Notes under the pieces: model-generated
Databases searched by the model: none
Told to the model about the DNA's origin: nothing
What the model saw: only the letters and a program-made list of their open reading frames with translations
Source of the DNA: Dryas octopetala
Taxonomy: Eukaryota > Streptophyta > Magnoliopsida > Rosales > Rosaceae
DNA length: 64,000 nt
Direction of reading: 5' to 3'
NCBI GenBank assembly: GCA_963921425.1
Contig: OY992840.1
Location: 4,404,501-4,468,500 of the forward strand
Position numbers and translations under genes: made by a program
In this document: one piece after another, positions 26,124 through 38,788 of the stretch
How the letters are laid out: each line of letters opens with the position of its first letter
Position numbering within the stretch: position 1 is the first letter of the stretch

Positions 26124-29100
26124 ATGGCAGGGAGCGAGAGAGAAATCCAGGTCCGTACATTGTCCGGCGAAACGACCACCGTTTCAGTCTCTGTAAACGA
26201 CACCGTTCAAGACCTCAAGCTCCTTCTCAACCACTCCTTCCCTCCCGCCACTGGCTCTCCCAATTTTCACCTCTTTTTCAAGGCACCAATTCCTTCTCTC
26301 ATCTCCTTGTTTATTTATTTATTTCACTTTCTGTTTGGTTGCCTAGAAAACTATCAATGTTAATGGAAAAAAGTAAAATTTGGGTCTCAGGGTGTTAAGC
26401 TGAGGTTGCAGACTAAGATAGGTACAGACATCATTAAGCATGGTGAATTTCTAGTGCTTGTCCCATATACTAAGAAGGAGAACCAGACCCAGAATTCTGA
26501 TCAATCTAAAACATCATTGACTGCTTTCGATAAGAGCTCCATCTCGAAGTTGGCAGATTCCACTTGGTCTGATATGATGCAACACTTATCTTATTTACGT
26601 GACAATTTAAATAATGAAACTCCAATTAAACCCAGAACAGGAAGTTTTAATCTTGGAGTGAGAACTGAAGTAATGGAGGAAACTGCTAGTTCTCTCTCTT
26701 CTGAAGCAAAACGCAAAAGGGGTTTTGATTGTGATGACATTGTATTGGATATATTGCGGTCTAGTCGAAGCAAGAATGCTATTGATCAACAGAATTGTAC
26801 AAGGTTTATTGAGGTTTTGGAGTCAGTGAATTGTTTATCAGACCCATATTCTGAAAACTGCATGCTGTGGAGAAGAGCTAGTTTATGTGGCATGGGACTG
26901 CATAAAGACAATGGTAGTTCATGCTTGTGTCCAGCATGGTTGAAGAAAATCTTGAAGGCATTTGCTTTCATAAATATTTTTTCTGCATTTCTTCAATTAC
27001 AGCAGGAGAGAACAACCACAATTCTTTTGGAGCAAGCGCTGGACCAGCTTGGGAAATTTGGAGTTAAACTTGGTATGAAGGACATAGAGCATCTTTCGGC
27101 TATCTCTCCTAAGGTACTTTATATCAGTGTTTTAACACGTTGAGGGATGTAAGCATGGTAACAAGAAACAGTTTTACCGTGTGAAATATAATCTTTTGTC
27201 ATTTGGATTATTTGTGATACAGGTAGTACATTTGGTGAATAAGAATGCAGAGGAGACAAGTTCTGGTAATGCACTTCTTGTTATCTATTGTTCAGCAGAA
27301 CAGAAAGATCCAGTGGAAGATAACCGTAAATCTGGTATTGTGGAAGTTATGCATTTTTTCTTATTTCCAAAAATATATGGGCTCAGAACTGCATTATTTT
27401 GTTTGATTTGGCCTCATGTTTTTGTTTGTTAGCTTGCAAACAGATGGATGTATCAAAGATTGTCAGTGCATTGAAGATACGAGAAAGTTCTTTCAAAACT
27501 AAATTGTGGGAGGCTGTTGAGTGGTTAATGGTATCTAAATCTCTCTCTCTCTCTCTCCCCCCCCCCCCCCCTTCTCCCTCTCCCTCTCCCTCCATCAGAG
27601 ACGTCCTGATATTGACCATAATATTTCACATTAAATGGTATTGAACCTTGATAGTGAACAATGCGCATCTAGATTTTGAATATAACTCTTCCTTATCTTG
27701 CATTTTGTTATTATGGACTAAATCAGGATTTTTATGCAGTTTATTACTAGAAATGAGGTTTCCATGGATTTTTCCTTGGAAGACCTTCTCATATCTGTGA
27801 AGGAATGTGGTGCTTCTGCAAGAGGAAATGAGGCCAAACAACCAAGGGGAAGCCGTGCAACTCATAAGTTGCCATTGTGTCATGTAGGTCTTCATGTTCA
27901 ATTTACTTACTCATTTTCCGATGTGTTTCCCCTTATTTCTCATAAGTTGCAAGTTCATGCAACATACTCTACAGAAATGAAAAAAGAAAACAAAGGCAGT
28001 ATCAATTCAATACCTTCTATTTGTAAAAAGTTGACAGGTTTTGGTAATGTAATCAATTTCACTTCTGTTCAATGTATAATTTTGCAGTTAATGTGATGTC
28101 TACTTGTCTGCTTGATGGACTTCTTGTCCATTTTGTTTTATTATCTGCCTTCTTTCTTAGTTTTTGTTTCTTATAAAACAAATTGTGATGTATCCTTGTC
28201 TCAAATTCCATTGTTAATATTAACTAATGGACATTAATGGTTCTTTTATGTCTTGTTGAAATTATCAGTGTCTTGTAATCTTTAAAATGCTAAACAACCT
28301 GAGAAATCAACACTTTTTATATAGCAACATCTTGGTCTCAGCAGGTAACAAATTCATTGCTACCAGTGGAGATGGTTGAACATCTTAGAAAGGGCATTGG
28401 ATCAAAAGGGCAGGTTTTCCCTACACTTTTCTGTAATAATTTGTTTAGAGTTGGGCAATGGAAAGTGATATAGACAATTATGGGTTCTTTGGACCTGGTG
28501 GCCTAACATGTACATACACAAATTTTTTTTTTTTTCAAAATAAAAATATCTGTTCACAACTCAAGCCACCAAGGCCCATGTGGATCTGGCATGCTGTCAT
28601 GTCTCTAAAAGTAATTGAATGGAAATCTCTGCTGAGCGCTGCACTGTGAAACTGTGGATGCAGATTGTGCATGTTGAAGACATTGGTGCTCGGGAGGCCA
28701 TTCATGCAGAAGTTCCAGATGAACTGTCAGAAAACATGAGATCTGCTCTTCAGTGTATTGGAATCACTCAACTATATAGCCATCAGGTATGAATATTTCT
28801 AGGCTACCATCCTTCTGAAGAACACTAGTTTTTGAATGTGTTTCAGCTTCTTTTCTGCCTATGAATATCTATAGGCAGAGTCGATACAAGCCTCACTTGC
28901 TGGGAAGAATGTAGTTGTTGCAACAATGACATCCAGTGGGAAATCTCTTTGTTACAATCTTCCGGTCTTAGAAGTTCTGTCCCAGAATTCTTCATCTTGT
29001 GCTCTATACCTATTTCCAACAAAGGTTTGTTGCATATGTGTGTGCATATTTATGAATGCAAAAACCATCATCTATGGTATTGCTTTTTGTAACAAATAAA

Positions 29101-32100
29101 TTTTTGATAAATCCAAATTATTTATGCATGCAGGCTTTAGCTCAAGATCAACTAAGAACTCTGTTGGCTATGACCAAAGGATTCAATGGTAGCTTAAACA
29201 TTGGTGTATATGATGGTGATACTACTCAGCAGGACAGGACATGGCTGCGTCATAATTCTAGACTGGTATTTTGGTTAGATAATGGTTGTTGACAGTTTTC
29301 TGCTTGCTTCCTCTCCTAAGTTTAGGCTGGAATCTTATCTCCTTGAATGCAGTTAATCACAAATCCAGATATGTTGCATGTATCAATCCTGCCACACCAT
29401 AGAAAATTTGGGCGGATTTTGGCAAATCTTAGGTATTGTTTCTTGGACTGTGATGAGTCATTTCTTTCACTAGGTGACTCATCAATATGTGTCTCTGTGT
29501 GTGTGTTTCTTTCATATTGATTTAAATCCTTATTTATCTGTTTATTTGACATTAGTGGTATTTATTAGTATAATAATTACATTAGTTATACCAAGAGATT
29601 TACTTCATATTTAATTCATTAGGTTTGTGGTCATTGATGAGGCACATGTTTATAAGGGAGCATTTGGTTGTCATACTGCTCTTATATTAAGGAGACTTCG
29701 CCGGCTCTGCTCACATGGTAGTTCTTTCCCTTAAGAGTTTACAACAGATGAGAATATTTGTTTACCATTGAAATCTTCAATTAAAATTGAAAAATGAAAT
29801 AGCTATCTGCTTCTATTTGCAGTGTATGGAAGTGATCCTTCTTTTGTGTTTTCCACTGCAACTTCGGCGAATCCCCACGATCATTGTATGGTAAATATTC
29901 CCCTCCTCCCTCTTTCCTTTTCTTAATAAATGAAAATGTTTTTGGTGCTGTGATTATTGAGGAATGTAGAGGGCTGTGGTATGCTAGTTTAGCCTAATAC
30001 AATGAGTGAAATAAATAAGAGCAGAGGGAGGGGGTCATTTCTGACTGACTTTGCCCCTAAAATATAAAACTTTAGACATTTTTTCTTGATTTCCCTATCA
30101 CTTCGTATCGGCACATGGCCTAGGTCTTTGGTAAGGAAGCTTAACCGACTCCAGTTTATGGGCGTGGAGAATACATTTAAAGCAACTGGGTGACTTTTTG
30201 TGTGCACACACATTTGTGTCACTTGGTGGCATTACGTTTTTATGTTTCTGATACAAGTTGTCATTTTTTCAGTTATCTTGAGTTTCTCTTTCTCATGCTA
30301 GTCCTATATAAATTAAAAGGATAACTATTCTGACTCTTCAGGAACTTGCAAATCTACCAACTTTAGAGCTGATTCAGAATGATGGAAGTCCTGCTGCTAG
30401 AAAGCTTTTCATCCTTTGGAATCCTATTCTGCGTCCAGAATCTGTTGGTGTTCTGTAATTTTTATGGTGCCCTATAACTTTGTGATGAAGACAGATATTT
30501 GTCAATTTGCTAATGCCTAATGGTGCTTCATTACAGGTGTCGAAGGAAACCAATAATAATACAAATAATGGTAAACCTGCTGATGAAATTGCCAATTTCA
30601 AAAGTTCAAGGTAACAACTTGCTACATATATATGCATAGAGAGGAGAATAGCTTTTTCTCTTCTGGTAACGACTTGATCTTTAATAATTATGATTTGTGG
30701 TTCTGCATGTCATACTAAATCCAGGTTAACAATGAGAATAACTTGACAGGTTATTCTGATATGCTGTTTTCCCATCTCTGGAGACCCTAGTTTGAATGCT
30801 TCTTTTTTTCTTTCATTTTGCTGGGAAATTGAAGGGGCATCCCCGGGCATGAACATGTGATGTGCCCTCTGAATTTGGTGGATTTACCACCAAGCTGTCT
30901 CCATAAGGACATTTTGAATAGCTTGGTTGCTATAACAATGACTATTCTACATGCCTCCTTGCTCCTATTAGAATATCGATGCTGAACTATGAGTGGAGGA
31001 TGACTTTCTTTTGTATTTTCACTGGCTAAGCTTCTTCAAGAGTACTTTCGAGTGGTTTGTGTATGTTTGGCCTTTGTTAAAGCCTTTCATCAGAATATGT
31101 ATAATCAGGAAGAAATACATGTAGCTTAATCCATATGATACTTCAAACAAGCTGGCTTACTTGGATGTAAATGCTAAGTTTCATATGATCATGTCATATG
31201 ATACACACATGCTGCCATAAAATTCTGAGTTTTTTTGGTGCAAAATCAGTATACACTTTGTTTACGTGGCTTTGGAACTTCAATGTCTGATGCTTTAATT
31301 ATATTTGCAGCCCAATTTTGGATGTTTCATGCCTCTTTGCTGAAATGGTACAGCATGGACTACGTTGCATTGCTTTTTGCAAAACACGCAAGCTTTGTGA
31401 GCTTGTGTTGTGCAACACGTAAGTCTCATCAATTTCATGTATTTCAGTATTTTAATAATACATGACATAATTTATAGCATTCGGGCTTTTGTTATTTTTC
31501 TGGTGTTATGGAGAGTTTAATGGTCATAAAGTTTATGGAAGAAGAAAGAAAATGATGAAATAAATTAATATAATTGTGCTAGGCGTGAAATTCTTCAGGA
31601 GGTAGCACCCCATCTGGTCGACTCTATATGTGCTTATCGCGCTGGTTACATCGCTCAGGTTAGTAGGCTGTTGGCTGCATTAATTTCTGTTATTTTAAAT
31701 GCACTTTTTAACTGACAATCAATGTCTATATTGTGTGAATGTCATTGTTTGGTTTGAATAACCTGCTGACAGTATTTGATTTTTGTTGACGTATATAATT
31801 GGTTTGACATTGATTGACTGGTGGAGCAGGATAGGAGAAGAATAGAGAGTGATTTTTTTGATGGAAAGCTTTGTGGTATTGCTGCAACAAATGCCCTTGA
31901 ATTGGGTATTGATGTTGGGCACATTGATGTAACTCTTCATTTAGGTTTTCCTGGTAGTATTGCTAGGTAGAGTGCCAAATTATTTCTGTTCCCATCAGTG
32001 CTGTAACTTATTGCTTCAATTGTTTCAATTGAGTATTTGTTGTTCCCTTCATAAATTATTTTCCTCTTCTATGTATGTTTATAGCTTGTGGCAACAAGCT

Positions 32101-34530
32101 GGGAGAGCCGGAAGGAGAGAGAGAACTTCTCTTGCTGTGTATGTTGCATTTGAAGGGCCACTTGACCAATATTTTATGAAACATCCCAACAAACTTTTTG
32201 GAAGCCCAATTGAGTGCTGTCATGTTGATTCTAAGAACGAACAGGTTTTAAATTTTCTGTTATCTATATTTTTCTTTCATTTATCCATGTCTAATTTGTG
32301 TCTATCGAGTTGACAATGATGATTTTATGCTTTTTGATGCCTTATTCTTTGTAGGTTCTTAAGCAGCAATTGGTTTGTGCTGCTCTCGAACACCCACTGA
32401 GTTTGTTTTATGATGAGAAGTTTTTCGGTTCTGGTTTAAACAGCGCATTAATGTCTCTTAGAAATAGAGGATATTTGAGTGATGATCCATCATGTGATAC
32501 TTCTGCTAAAATTTGGAACTATATTGGGCATGAGGTATGTTATTTCTTTGCATTTTCCAAGTTTTAATCTTACTGTTCTTCCGGTTTATAATTTTTCTCT
32601 TGTAGCATGATGTTGTGAGTTCTGTATAAGTGTGTATATATTTAAACAACCTCAGGTTTTTCATTTTCAAACATAACGTATTTCTTTGCAATCTTCTTCT
32701 AGAAAATGCCTTCACATTCGATTAGTATCCGATCAATAGAATCTGAGAGATACAAAGTTATAGACCAGAAAAAGAAAGAAATCCTTGAAGAGATTGAGGA
32801 AAGCAAGGCTTTCTTTCAGGTAAAATTTAATGCACATTTATAATATATTCGCCTCCTTGTTGGAAACCTGTAAAATACTTTGTACACTATTCTGAGTTTC
32901 TTTCCCCATTTATCCCTTTATCATTATAATCATATATTGATTCAGGTATATGAAGGCGCTGTTTATATGAACCAAGGAAAGACATACCTGGTCACAAGCT
33001 TAGATTTATCAAGTAAGATTGCTTGGTGCACAGTAGCTGATTTGAAGTATTACACGAAACCCCGTGATTGCAGAGATATTCATGTCATTGGTGGTAATAT
33101 TGTATGTCAGGCTCTAAACATTTGTTCTCTTGTTAGCTTAGATTCATCATGCTTACGATGATTTTAAAATTCCAACCTGCTACATATTCTGTTGTAGGCT
33201 TTTCCAGCCAAGCTTTCCAATATCCAGTTCTCAAGAACAACTGCCCAAGCAGATCCTTGCAAAGTAACAACTACATGGTTTGGATTCCATCGTCTGTGGA
33301 GAGGAAGCAATGAGATATTTGAAACAGTTGACCTTGTACTTCCCAAATATTCTTATGATTCACAGGTAGACCTGAGAACCTATAGGCTATAACATTGTCG
33401 ATGGCTCTATGATTTAGCTATTCCAACCTTGCATTGTTGTTTGTCTGTTCTTTTCTCTATATAATCTATTTCATCTTTTCATCGAAACAGGCAGTTTGGG
33501 TTCCAGTTCCGCAATCAATAAAAGAAGCAGTGGAGATGAAAAATCTTGATTTTCGTGCAGGGCTGCATGCTGCATCACATGCTGTTCTACATGCCGTACC
33601 TTTGTGGGTCCCTGATATTTGTGATTTTCACATAACCACTTCCATCAGCTTTATACTTTTCCTTAAATTTATTGCATGCATGGTTTACGTTATGCCTTAC
33701 ACATTTGCTATTGAGATTCAATTTGAACCATGTTCCTTACAATTCTAGTGGTTGTTGTCTGACTGCATTATGATGCCTTGGCATGCAGACGAATAATATG
33801 CAACTTATCTGACTTAGCTCCAGAATGTGCACACCCCGATGACACCCGCTATTTTCCGGAAAGGATTCTGCTATATGATCAGCATCCTGGAGGGACTGGT
33901 GTCTCTGTACAGGTGAATGAGATGAAACCTTTGAAACCAAAAAATTAATTTAATAGGTTAAGTTGTTGCACGCAGGTGAGAAGTTCCACACCTGCATGGA
34001 TGATCCTTTAATATATTTGAAATTGGTTTCATTTTGATGCTCTGGTCTGGCTTCCTGAAAGGATTCTGACCTCAGGACAGCAATAAGCATTTTCACTCTG
34101 TTGTTGAAATGAATATACTTGAATGTGTAATAGGTTCAACCGATTTTTATGGAGCTCTTAACTGCTGCTATGGAACTTCTAACATCTTGTCACTGCTCAG
34201 GAGTTGGTGGTTGCCCTAATTGCGTTCAAGTCTGTCTCACATTCTTCATATTTACCTTTATCTCTCTCGCTCATCTATCATCATGAAGTAACTTTTATAA
34301 TATTTCCATGTTGCAGATTTTTGCTTGCAGGGGGTATAATGAGGTTCTAAACAAGGATGCAGCAATTATGATCATTGAGGTTGGGACTCTAAACTAAAGT
34401 TATGGACCCAAATCAATTTATGTTAGTTTGTTTTCCATCATTGCCTTGACTGGTTTTCTTGTCCATTCAGGGTGTTCTGGATGCAGAAGAATTACAAAAA
34501 CGGGAATTTCCTAACAATTCCAAATATTGA
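26124..34530 (+). CDS. HRQ1: HRQ1-type superfamily 2 DNA helicase with N-terminal ubiquitin-like domain
   Basis: 27 coding exons (about 1228 residues): 26124-26282, 26391-27113, 27223-27334, 27433-27530, 27740-27883, 28345-28413, 28664-28786, 28875-29024, 29134-29265, 29353-29432, 29623-29717, 29823-29890, 30342-30443, 30537-30610, 31311-31418, 31583-31658, 31830-31966, 32085-32244, 32355-32534, 32703-32819, 32946-33101, 33198-33365, 33491-33603, 33789-33912, 34134-34229, 34317-34379, 34471-34530. Motifs in order: a ubiquitin-like fold (residues 8-75), Walker A TMTSSGKS (about 493-500), LFPTKALAQDQ, DEAH in [11 protein letters not shown] (about 603), [26 protein letters not shown] (motif VI), and a C-terminal DUF1998 region with a cysteine cluster ([12 protein letters not shown]). 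This matches the RecQ4-like HRQ1 helicases and bacterial MrfA, which act on interstrand crosslinks and stalled replication. All exons keep frame. Intron 1 needs a GC donor. Exon 13 ends at a GTTGGT donor. Confidence 0.92.
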
Positions 34531-35037
34531 GTGAAGGCAGGGATACTTAGATGGAAACTTATGATATGTTACTTCTTTCTTCTTCTGTTTTTTTTTTTTT
34601 TTTGGGATTTACATCCTTTATAATTTTTCTTCTGTATAGTAAGTGATATTGATTCAAAACCATTCAAAAATGGAATGTGTTGATTCTAATCATAGGCTTT
34701 TGAGTGTGTCATTTTGTTTTCTATTAAAAGCAGTTAAAGCTAACCTATGGGAGAACTATATAAACATTGATGATTTTTTAAGCATTGCCCCAATATTAAA
34801 ACAAGGCCAAAGTTCACTTTTAGCCCTTGTAGCTTGAGTTAGGTTTTACTTTCGTTTATGTAGTTTCAATTGTTCTGAATATGGTCCTATATTTATAAAT
34901 TATTGCAATTCAATGACACATTAGGATTTTAAACTATTAATTCGTTAAATTAATTATTAAATCATTAACGTGTAAGGGTATGTAAAGTAAAAGTAAATGA
35001 TCAAAATCGAAATGGTTTACAAAGTAACAAAAGAAAT
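34531..35037. other. HRQ1 3' UTR and intergenic DNA
   Basis: AT-rich, with a T15-type run near 34590. No gene is seen. The end of this stretch is the 3' flank of the tRNA on the minus strand and contains a TTTT Pol III terminator (sense TTTCTTTTG). Confidence 0.65.
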
Positions 35038-35111
35038 TGGCCTATGCAGGTCTCGAACCTGCGACCTTCGCGTTATTAGCACGACGCTCTAACCAACTGA
35101 GCTAATAGGCC
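35038..35111 (-). tRNA. tRNA-Ile (anticodon AAU)
   Basis: 74 nt on the minus strand. The 7-bp acceptor stem GGCCTAT/ATAGGCC is perfect and the discriminator base is A. The A box TAGCTCAGTTGG and B box GGTTCGAGACC are intact. The anticodon loop CTAATAA gives AAU, read as isoleucine after A-to-I editing. The 3' flank has a T-run terminator and the 5' flank has A-rich CAA motifs typical of plant tRNA genes. No intron. Confidence 0.95.
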
Positions 35112-35350
35112 AATTTATTTGTTTATTGCGGCTTTTGAATTAAAAATATTTCATTGGCATTTGGAAGCAGAAATTGAGAAAGAGGTTTTTTATTTTATTT
35201 GTTTATTAATGTAATTTTGGATGTTTCTGCTATGAAACAAAATCACCCACCCACCCACTGAATCATGGAGTTGGAGGTCACTTTCAGTTTACCATAATGT
35301 CCTCCACAAGGGAGTCACAAGAGATAAAAGAGAGTGACAAGCTCCAAGGA

Positions 35351-35353
<3 letters not shown>
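35112..35353. other. Shared upstream region of the tRNA and ASPGA1
   Basis: A short AT-rich spacer. It serves as the 5' flank of the tRNA (-) and the promoter of ASPGA1 (+). CCACCCACCC occurs near 35249. Confidence 0.6.

Positions 35354-35391
<38 letters not shown>
35354..35391. repeat. (GA)n tract abutting the ASPGA1 start codon
   Basis: About 19 GA units end directly at the ATG (GAGAGATGG), so length changes alter the immediate leader but not the protein. Confidence 0.9.
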
Positions 35392-35395
<4 letters not shown>

Positions 35396-35598
35396 GGTGG
35401 GCGATCGCACTACATGGCGGCGGAGGCGACATTCCGCGCTCTCTGCCACCGGAGCGCCTCCAGCCTCGCGAGGCCGCCCTCCGCCACTGCCTTGAGATCG
35501 GCGTCGAAGCTCTCAAAGCCAACAAGCCTGCTTTGGATGTCGTTGAGCTTGTGGTAAGTTACAAACTCTCTCTACAAAATGTTTTCAATTTTCTGATT

Positions 35599-35629
<31 letters not shown>

Positions 35630-36741
35630 ACTTGGTTTGTTCTTGATGCATATGTCCACTTTGTGTATTTCTTTTGCTTGTGTGAACAGGTTCGTGAGCT
35701 AGAGAACATTCCACAGTTTAATGCTGGTAACGGTTCTGTGCTGACCACCCATGGCACAGTTGAAATGGAAGCTTGCATCATGGACAACACCAAGAGATGT
35801 GGAGCTGTTTCTGGGCTCACCACTGTCGTCAATCCCATATCTTTAGCTCGACTAATCATGGAGAAAACTCCTCATATATATCTTGCATTTGATGGAGCTG
35901 AGGCTTTTGCAAGGGAACAAGTTAGTAGTCACAATTTTACCATTCTTCATATCACTATGCTTCAATTTCAAATGGGTTTTCTTGTTATTGAATTTCTTGT
36001 ATAACTATCTATGCTTTCTCAATTTGCCAGGGTGTTGAGACTGTAGATTCCAGTCATTTCATTACCCCAGAGAATATTGATAGGCTCAAGCAGGCAAAAG
36101 AAGCCAATAGAGTGCAGGTAGGAGAGTAATGTTACTGAGTTACCTTGCCCAATAGAGCATGCTAAATTCATGTGTTTATAAATCATAGCTTGTGAAAATG
36201 AATTACCTCACACATTAGAGTTGTCTTGACTGGTAACTTTTGTCACAAATGTATGTAGATTGATTATACACAACCCCTTCCCAAAGATGTGAAGAAAGAA
36301 ACACTAGAAGCTGATGGTGATAGCCAAATTGGGACTGTAGGATGCGTGGCTGTTGATACTTTTGGGAATCTAGCTTCGGCAACTTCTACCGGCGGATTGG
36401 TCAACAAAATGGTTGGTCGGATTGGGGACACGCCCATCATTGGTGCAGGGACATATGCCAACAGTCTCTGTGCAGTTTCTGCTACGGGCAGAGGTGAAGA
36501 GATAATTCGTGGTACAGTTGCAAGGGATGTGGCGGCTCTTATGGAGTTCAAAGGTGTTTCTCTCAAAGAGGCTGCAGCTTATGTTGTGGAGGAGGGCACT
36601 CCAAAAGGCAATGTAGGGTTGGTTGCTGTATCTGCCACAGGAGAAGTCACAATGCCTTTCAATACAACAGGCATGTTTCGAGCCTGCGCTACTGAGGATG
36701 GGTATACAGAAATTGGAATATGGCCTTCTGTGCAAAACTGA
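35392..36741 (+). CDS. ASPGA1: Isoaspartyl peptidase / L-asparaginase (Ntn-hydrolase)
   Basis: Four exons: 35392-35553, 35690-35920, 36031-36117 and 36259-36741, giving 320 residues (Arabidopsis ASPGA1, AT5G08100, has about 315). It releases aspartate and ammonia from asparagine and hydrolyses isoaspartyl dipeptides, supplying nitrogen in sink tissues and removing damaged peptides. The N-terminal half begins [20 protein letters not shown] and has [10 protein letters not shown] and MEACIMD. The precursor cleaves itself before the catalytic threonine of IGTVGCVA (Thr186 in this model). The small subunit carries [16 protein letters not shown] and GAGTYAN, which form the substrate pocket. All catalytic features look intact. 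ATG 35392 directly follows a GA repeat and gives the family start. The HRQ1 gene is its upstream neighbour, as in Arabidopsis. Confidence 0.96.
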
Positions 36742-37126
36742 GTTGCTTGGGTGAGCTTCCATTGTTTGAATCCAGGAAATTTCTCAAGACAATTCACATG
36801 CTTGATGTATGGAAAATGATTAGCAATATTTTGTGCTATATTGTCTCAAATACTCAATTTTATTTGGTTGCATGAACCCTATTTAAATCTCTTTATGGAA
36901 TTAACATTCTCATGTGAGGAATTGCACAATCTGCACATGGGTGATTTATATCAAGATTAACATTAATTGGCAAGAAAAATGAATTTAAAGCACTTTGTAA
37001 TATCATCATGATTTGCATTTGTATTGCAATTTTTTTTGTTTTTTGTTTTAATCTGGTTTTCTAAGATGAAAATTTCAACCCATGATTTTTACATTTTTAC
37101 AAGAGTATGAGATTTAGTTGAAATGC
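36742..37126. other. ASPGA1 3' UTR and intergenic DNA
   Basis: AT-rich, with no gene. It ends in the target-site duplication of the hAT-like element. Confidence 0.65.
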
Positions 37127-37134
37127 CAAATGGG

Positions 37135-38580
37135 TAGGGGTGTGCAAAAAAACCGAAAAACCGTGTTTCGAACCAAACCAAACCACTCGGATCGGTTTGG
37201 TCTGGTCTTTTTTTTTCGGATATCAAACCAAACCAATCCGAACCTTGTGGTTTGGTTTTGGTTCTCAATATGGAAATTTTCGGTTTTAACCGAACCGAAC
37301 CACTACTTATAATATATATTAATTTTTATATATGGTTTTCATACAAATTAATTATAGAGTAAACCAAATTCTCTATTATAGTTTATATATTTTTAAAAAT
37401 TTTATATATGTTTATTATAGTTTATATAGTTTATAGTTTATTTAGTATAGGGAAAATTAGAGCAAAAGGACCTGACATTTACACCATTTTGCAGTTGAGG
37501 ATGCCACTTTCAATTTGTTCCAATTAAGGACTTCACTTTGTTTTAAGGTGCAATCAAAGATTTTCCGTCACTTCTGTCAGTTAAATGTGTCATGTGACTT
37601 GCACATGCTTGATTTGGAGGGGCATTTTTGACTTTTCCTTTGCCACTTGGATTAATTAATAATAAGCAAATAATAAAATAGAAATAAGTTAAAAAAAAAA
37701 AAACAAAAAATGAACCAAAAAAAAAAAAAACAAAACTAGCTAGCTGCAGATCGAAACCTTGCAGGGGGGAGAGAGAGAGAGAGAGAGAGATGAGAGAACT
37801 CGGGGAAGAAGGGTTGGTTTCGATATGCAGCTAACTAGTTTTGCTTTTTTTTTTTTGGTTCATTTTTTGTTTTTCTTTTAATAATTTATTTCTATTTTAT
37901 TTTTATTTTTAAAAGATTTTATTAATTAATCCACATGGCAAAGGAAAAGTCGAAAATGCCCCTCTAGATTAAGCATGTGCAATCACATGACACATTTAAC
38001 TCACGGAAGTGACGGAAAATCTTTGATTGCACATTAAAACAAAGTGAAGTCCTTAATTGGAACAAATTGAAAGTGGCATCCTCAACTGCAAAATGGTGTA
38101 AATGTCAGGTTTTTTTGCTATAATTTTCCTTTTAGTATATACTATATAGTTTAATAGGACTAGAGAAGGGTAAGAATTTGTCACTTGTATGACTGTTTAT
38201 CATGTTTTTTATGTTGTGTAACTGGTTAGAACTTGTGTTTGAATTTCTGAAAAATGCTTAGATTGTCAAAATGGGCCTTTATATAGACATATGAAGTGTG
38301 CAAAATGAGTCTTTAGCTAGCTAAATTAAGCTTGCAAAATGGGCCATTATCCAAAAAACTCACAAAGTTGGGCTTAATATATTAGCCCAGTTGATATCTG
38401 GTTTTCGAAAAACCAAACCATACCGAACCAATTTTACGGTTAACCAAACCAGTCAGTTTGAGTTAGGCTTGGTTTGGTTTTGGTTATCAAATTGGCCATT
38501 TCAAAAATGTTGGTTTGGTTACGATTATTGCTTTGTGGTTTGGTTTTTCGAACCATACACGTCCCTACAAAACGTCCATA
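37135..38580. mobile_element. hAT-like non-autonomous element, itself hit by a second element
   Basis: The left end is TAGGGGTGTGCAAAAAAACC and the right end reads, inverted, TATGGACGT. Both subterminal regions are full of AACCGAACC/GGTTTGGTT motifs. An exact 8-bp duplication, CAAATGGG, flanks it (37127-37134 and 38581-38588), as expected for hAT insertion. The right tip has a 13-bp near-tandem repeat (ACGTCCCTACAAA, ACGTCCATACAAA). No transposase is encoded. Its interior was later interrupted by the element at 37450-38130. Confidence 0.75.
37450..38130. mobile_element. Mutator-like long-TIR element nested in the hAT-like element
   Basis: 681 bp, nearly one perfect palindrome. The arms read GGGAAAATTAGAGCAAAAGG and, inverted, AGGAAAATTATAGCAAAAAA. 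They stay complementary for about 300 bases each, through ACCTGACATTTACACCATTT and GACGGAAAATCTTTGATTGC-type segments, meeting at a (GA)n loop near 37768-37793. An exact 9-bp duplication TTTAGTATA flanks it (37441-37449 and 38131-38139), which fits the Mutator class. No coding capacity. Confidence 0.88.
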
Positions 38581-38727
38581 CAAATGGGGACAATAATACA
38601 GGGGACAGGATGGGGAGGGGACAGGATGGGGACTTGGTCAAGTCCATGAATGAAGGGAACAGCACTAAACCATTGCACCCACAAGTTGAAGAGGAACCCT
38701 CCATGGCATGAGGGCAAGTGATACACA

Positions 38728-38735
38728 CTATAAAA
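38728..38735 (+). promoter_or_regulatory. TATA box of the first sulfotransferase
   Basis: CTATAAAA lies 54 bases before the ATG at 38789, which leaves room for a leader of about 25-30 bases. Confidence 0.55.
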
Positions 38736-38788
38736 TGTTGTGAAAGAAAGTAACTAATATTACATGATTCATTACTTTCTATTAGATT

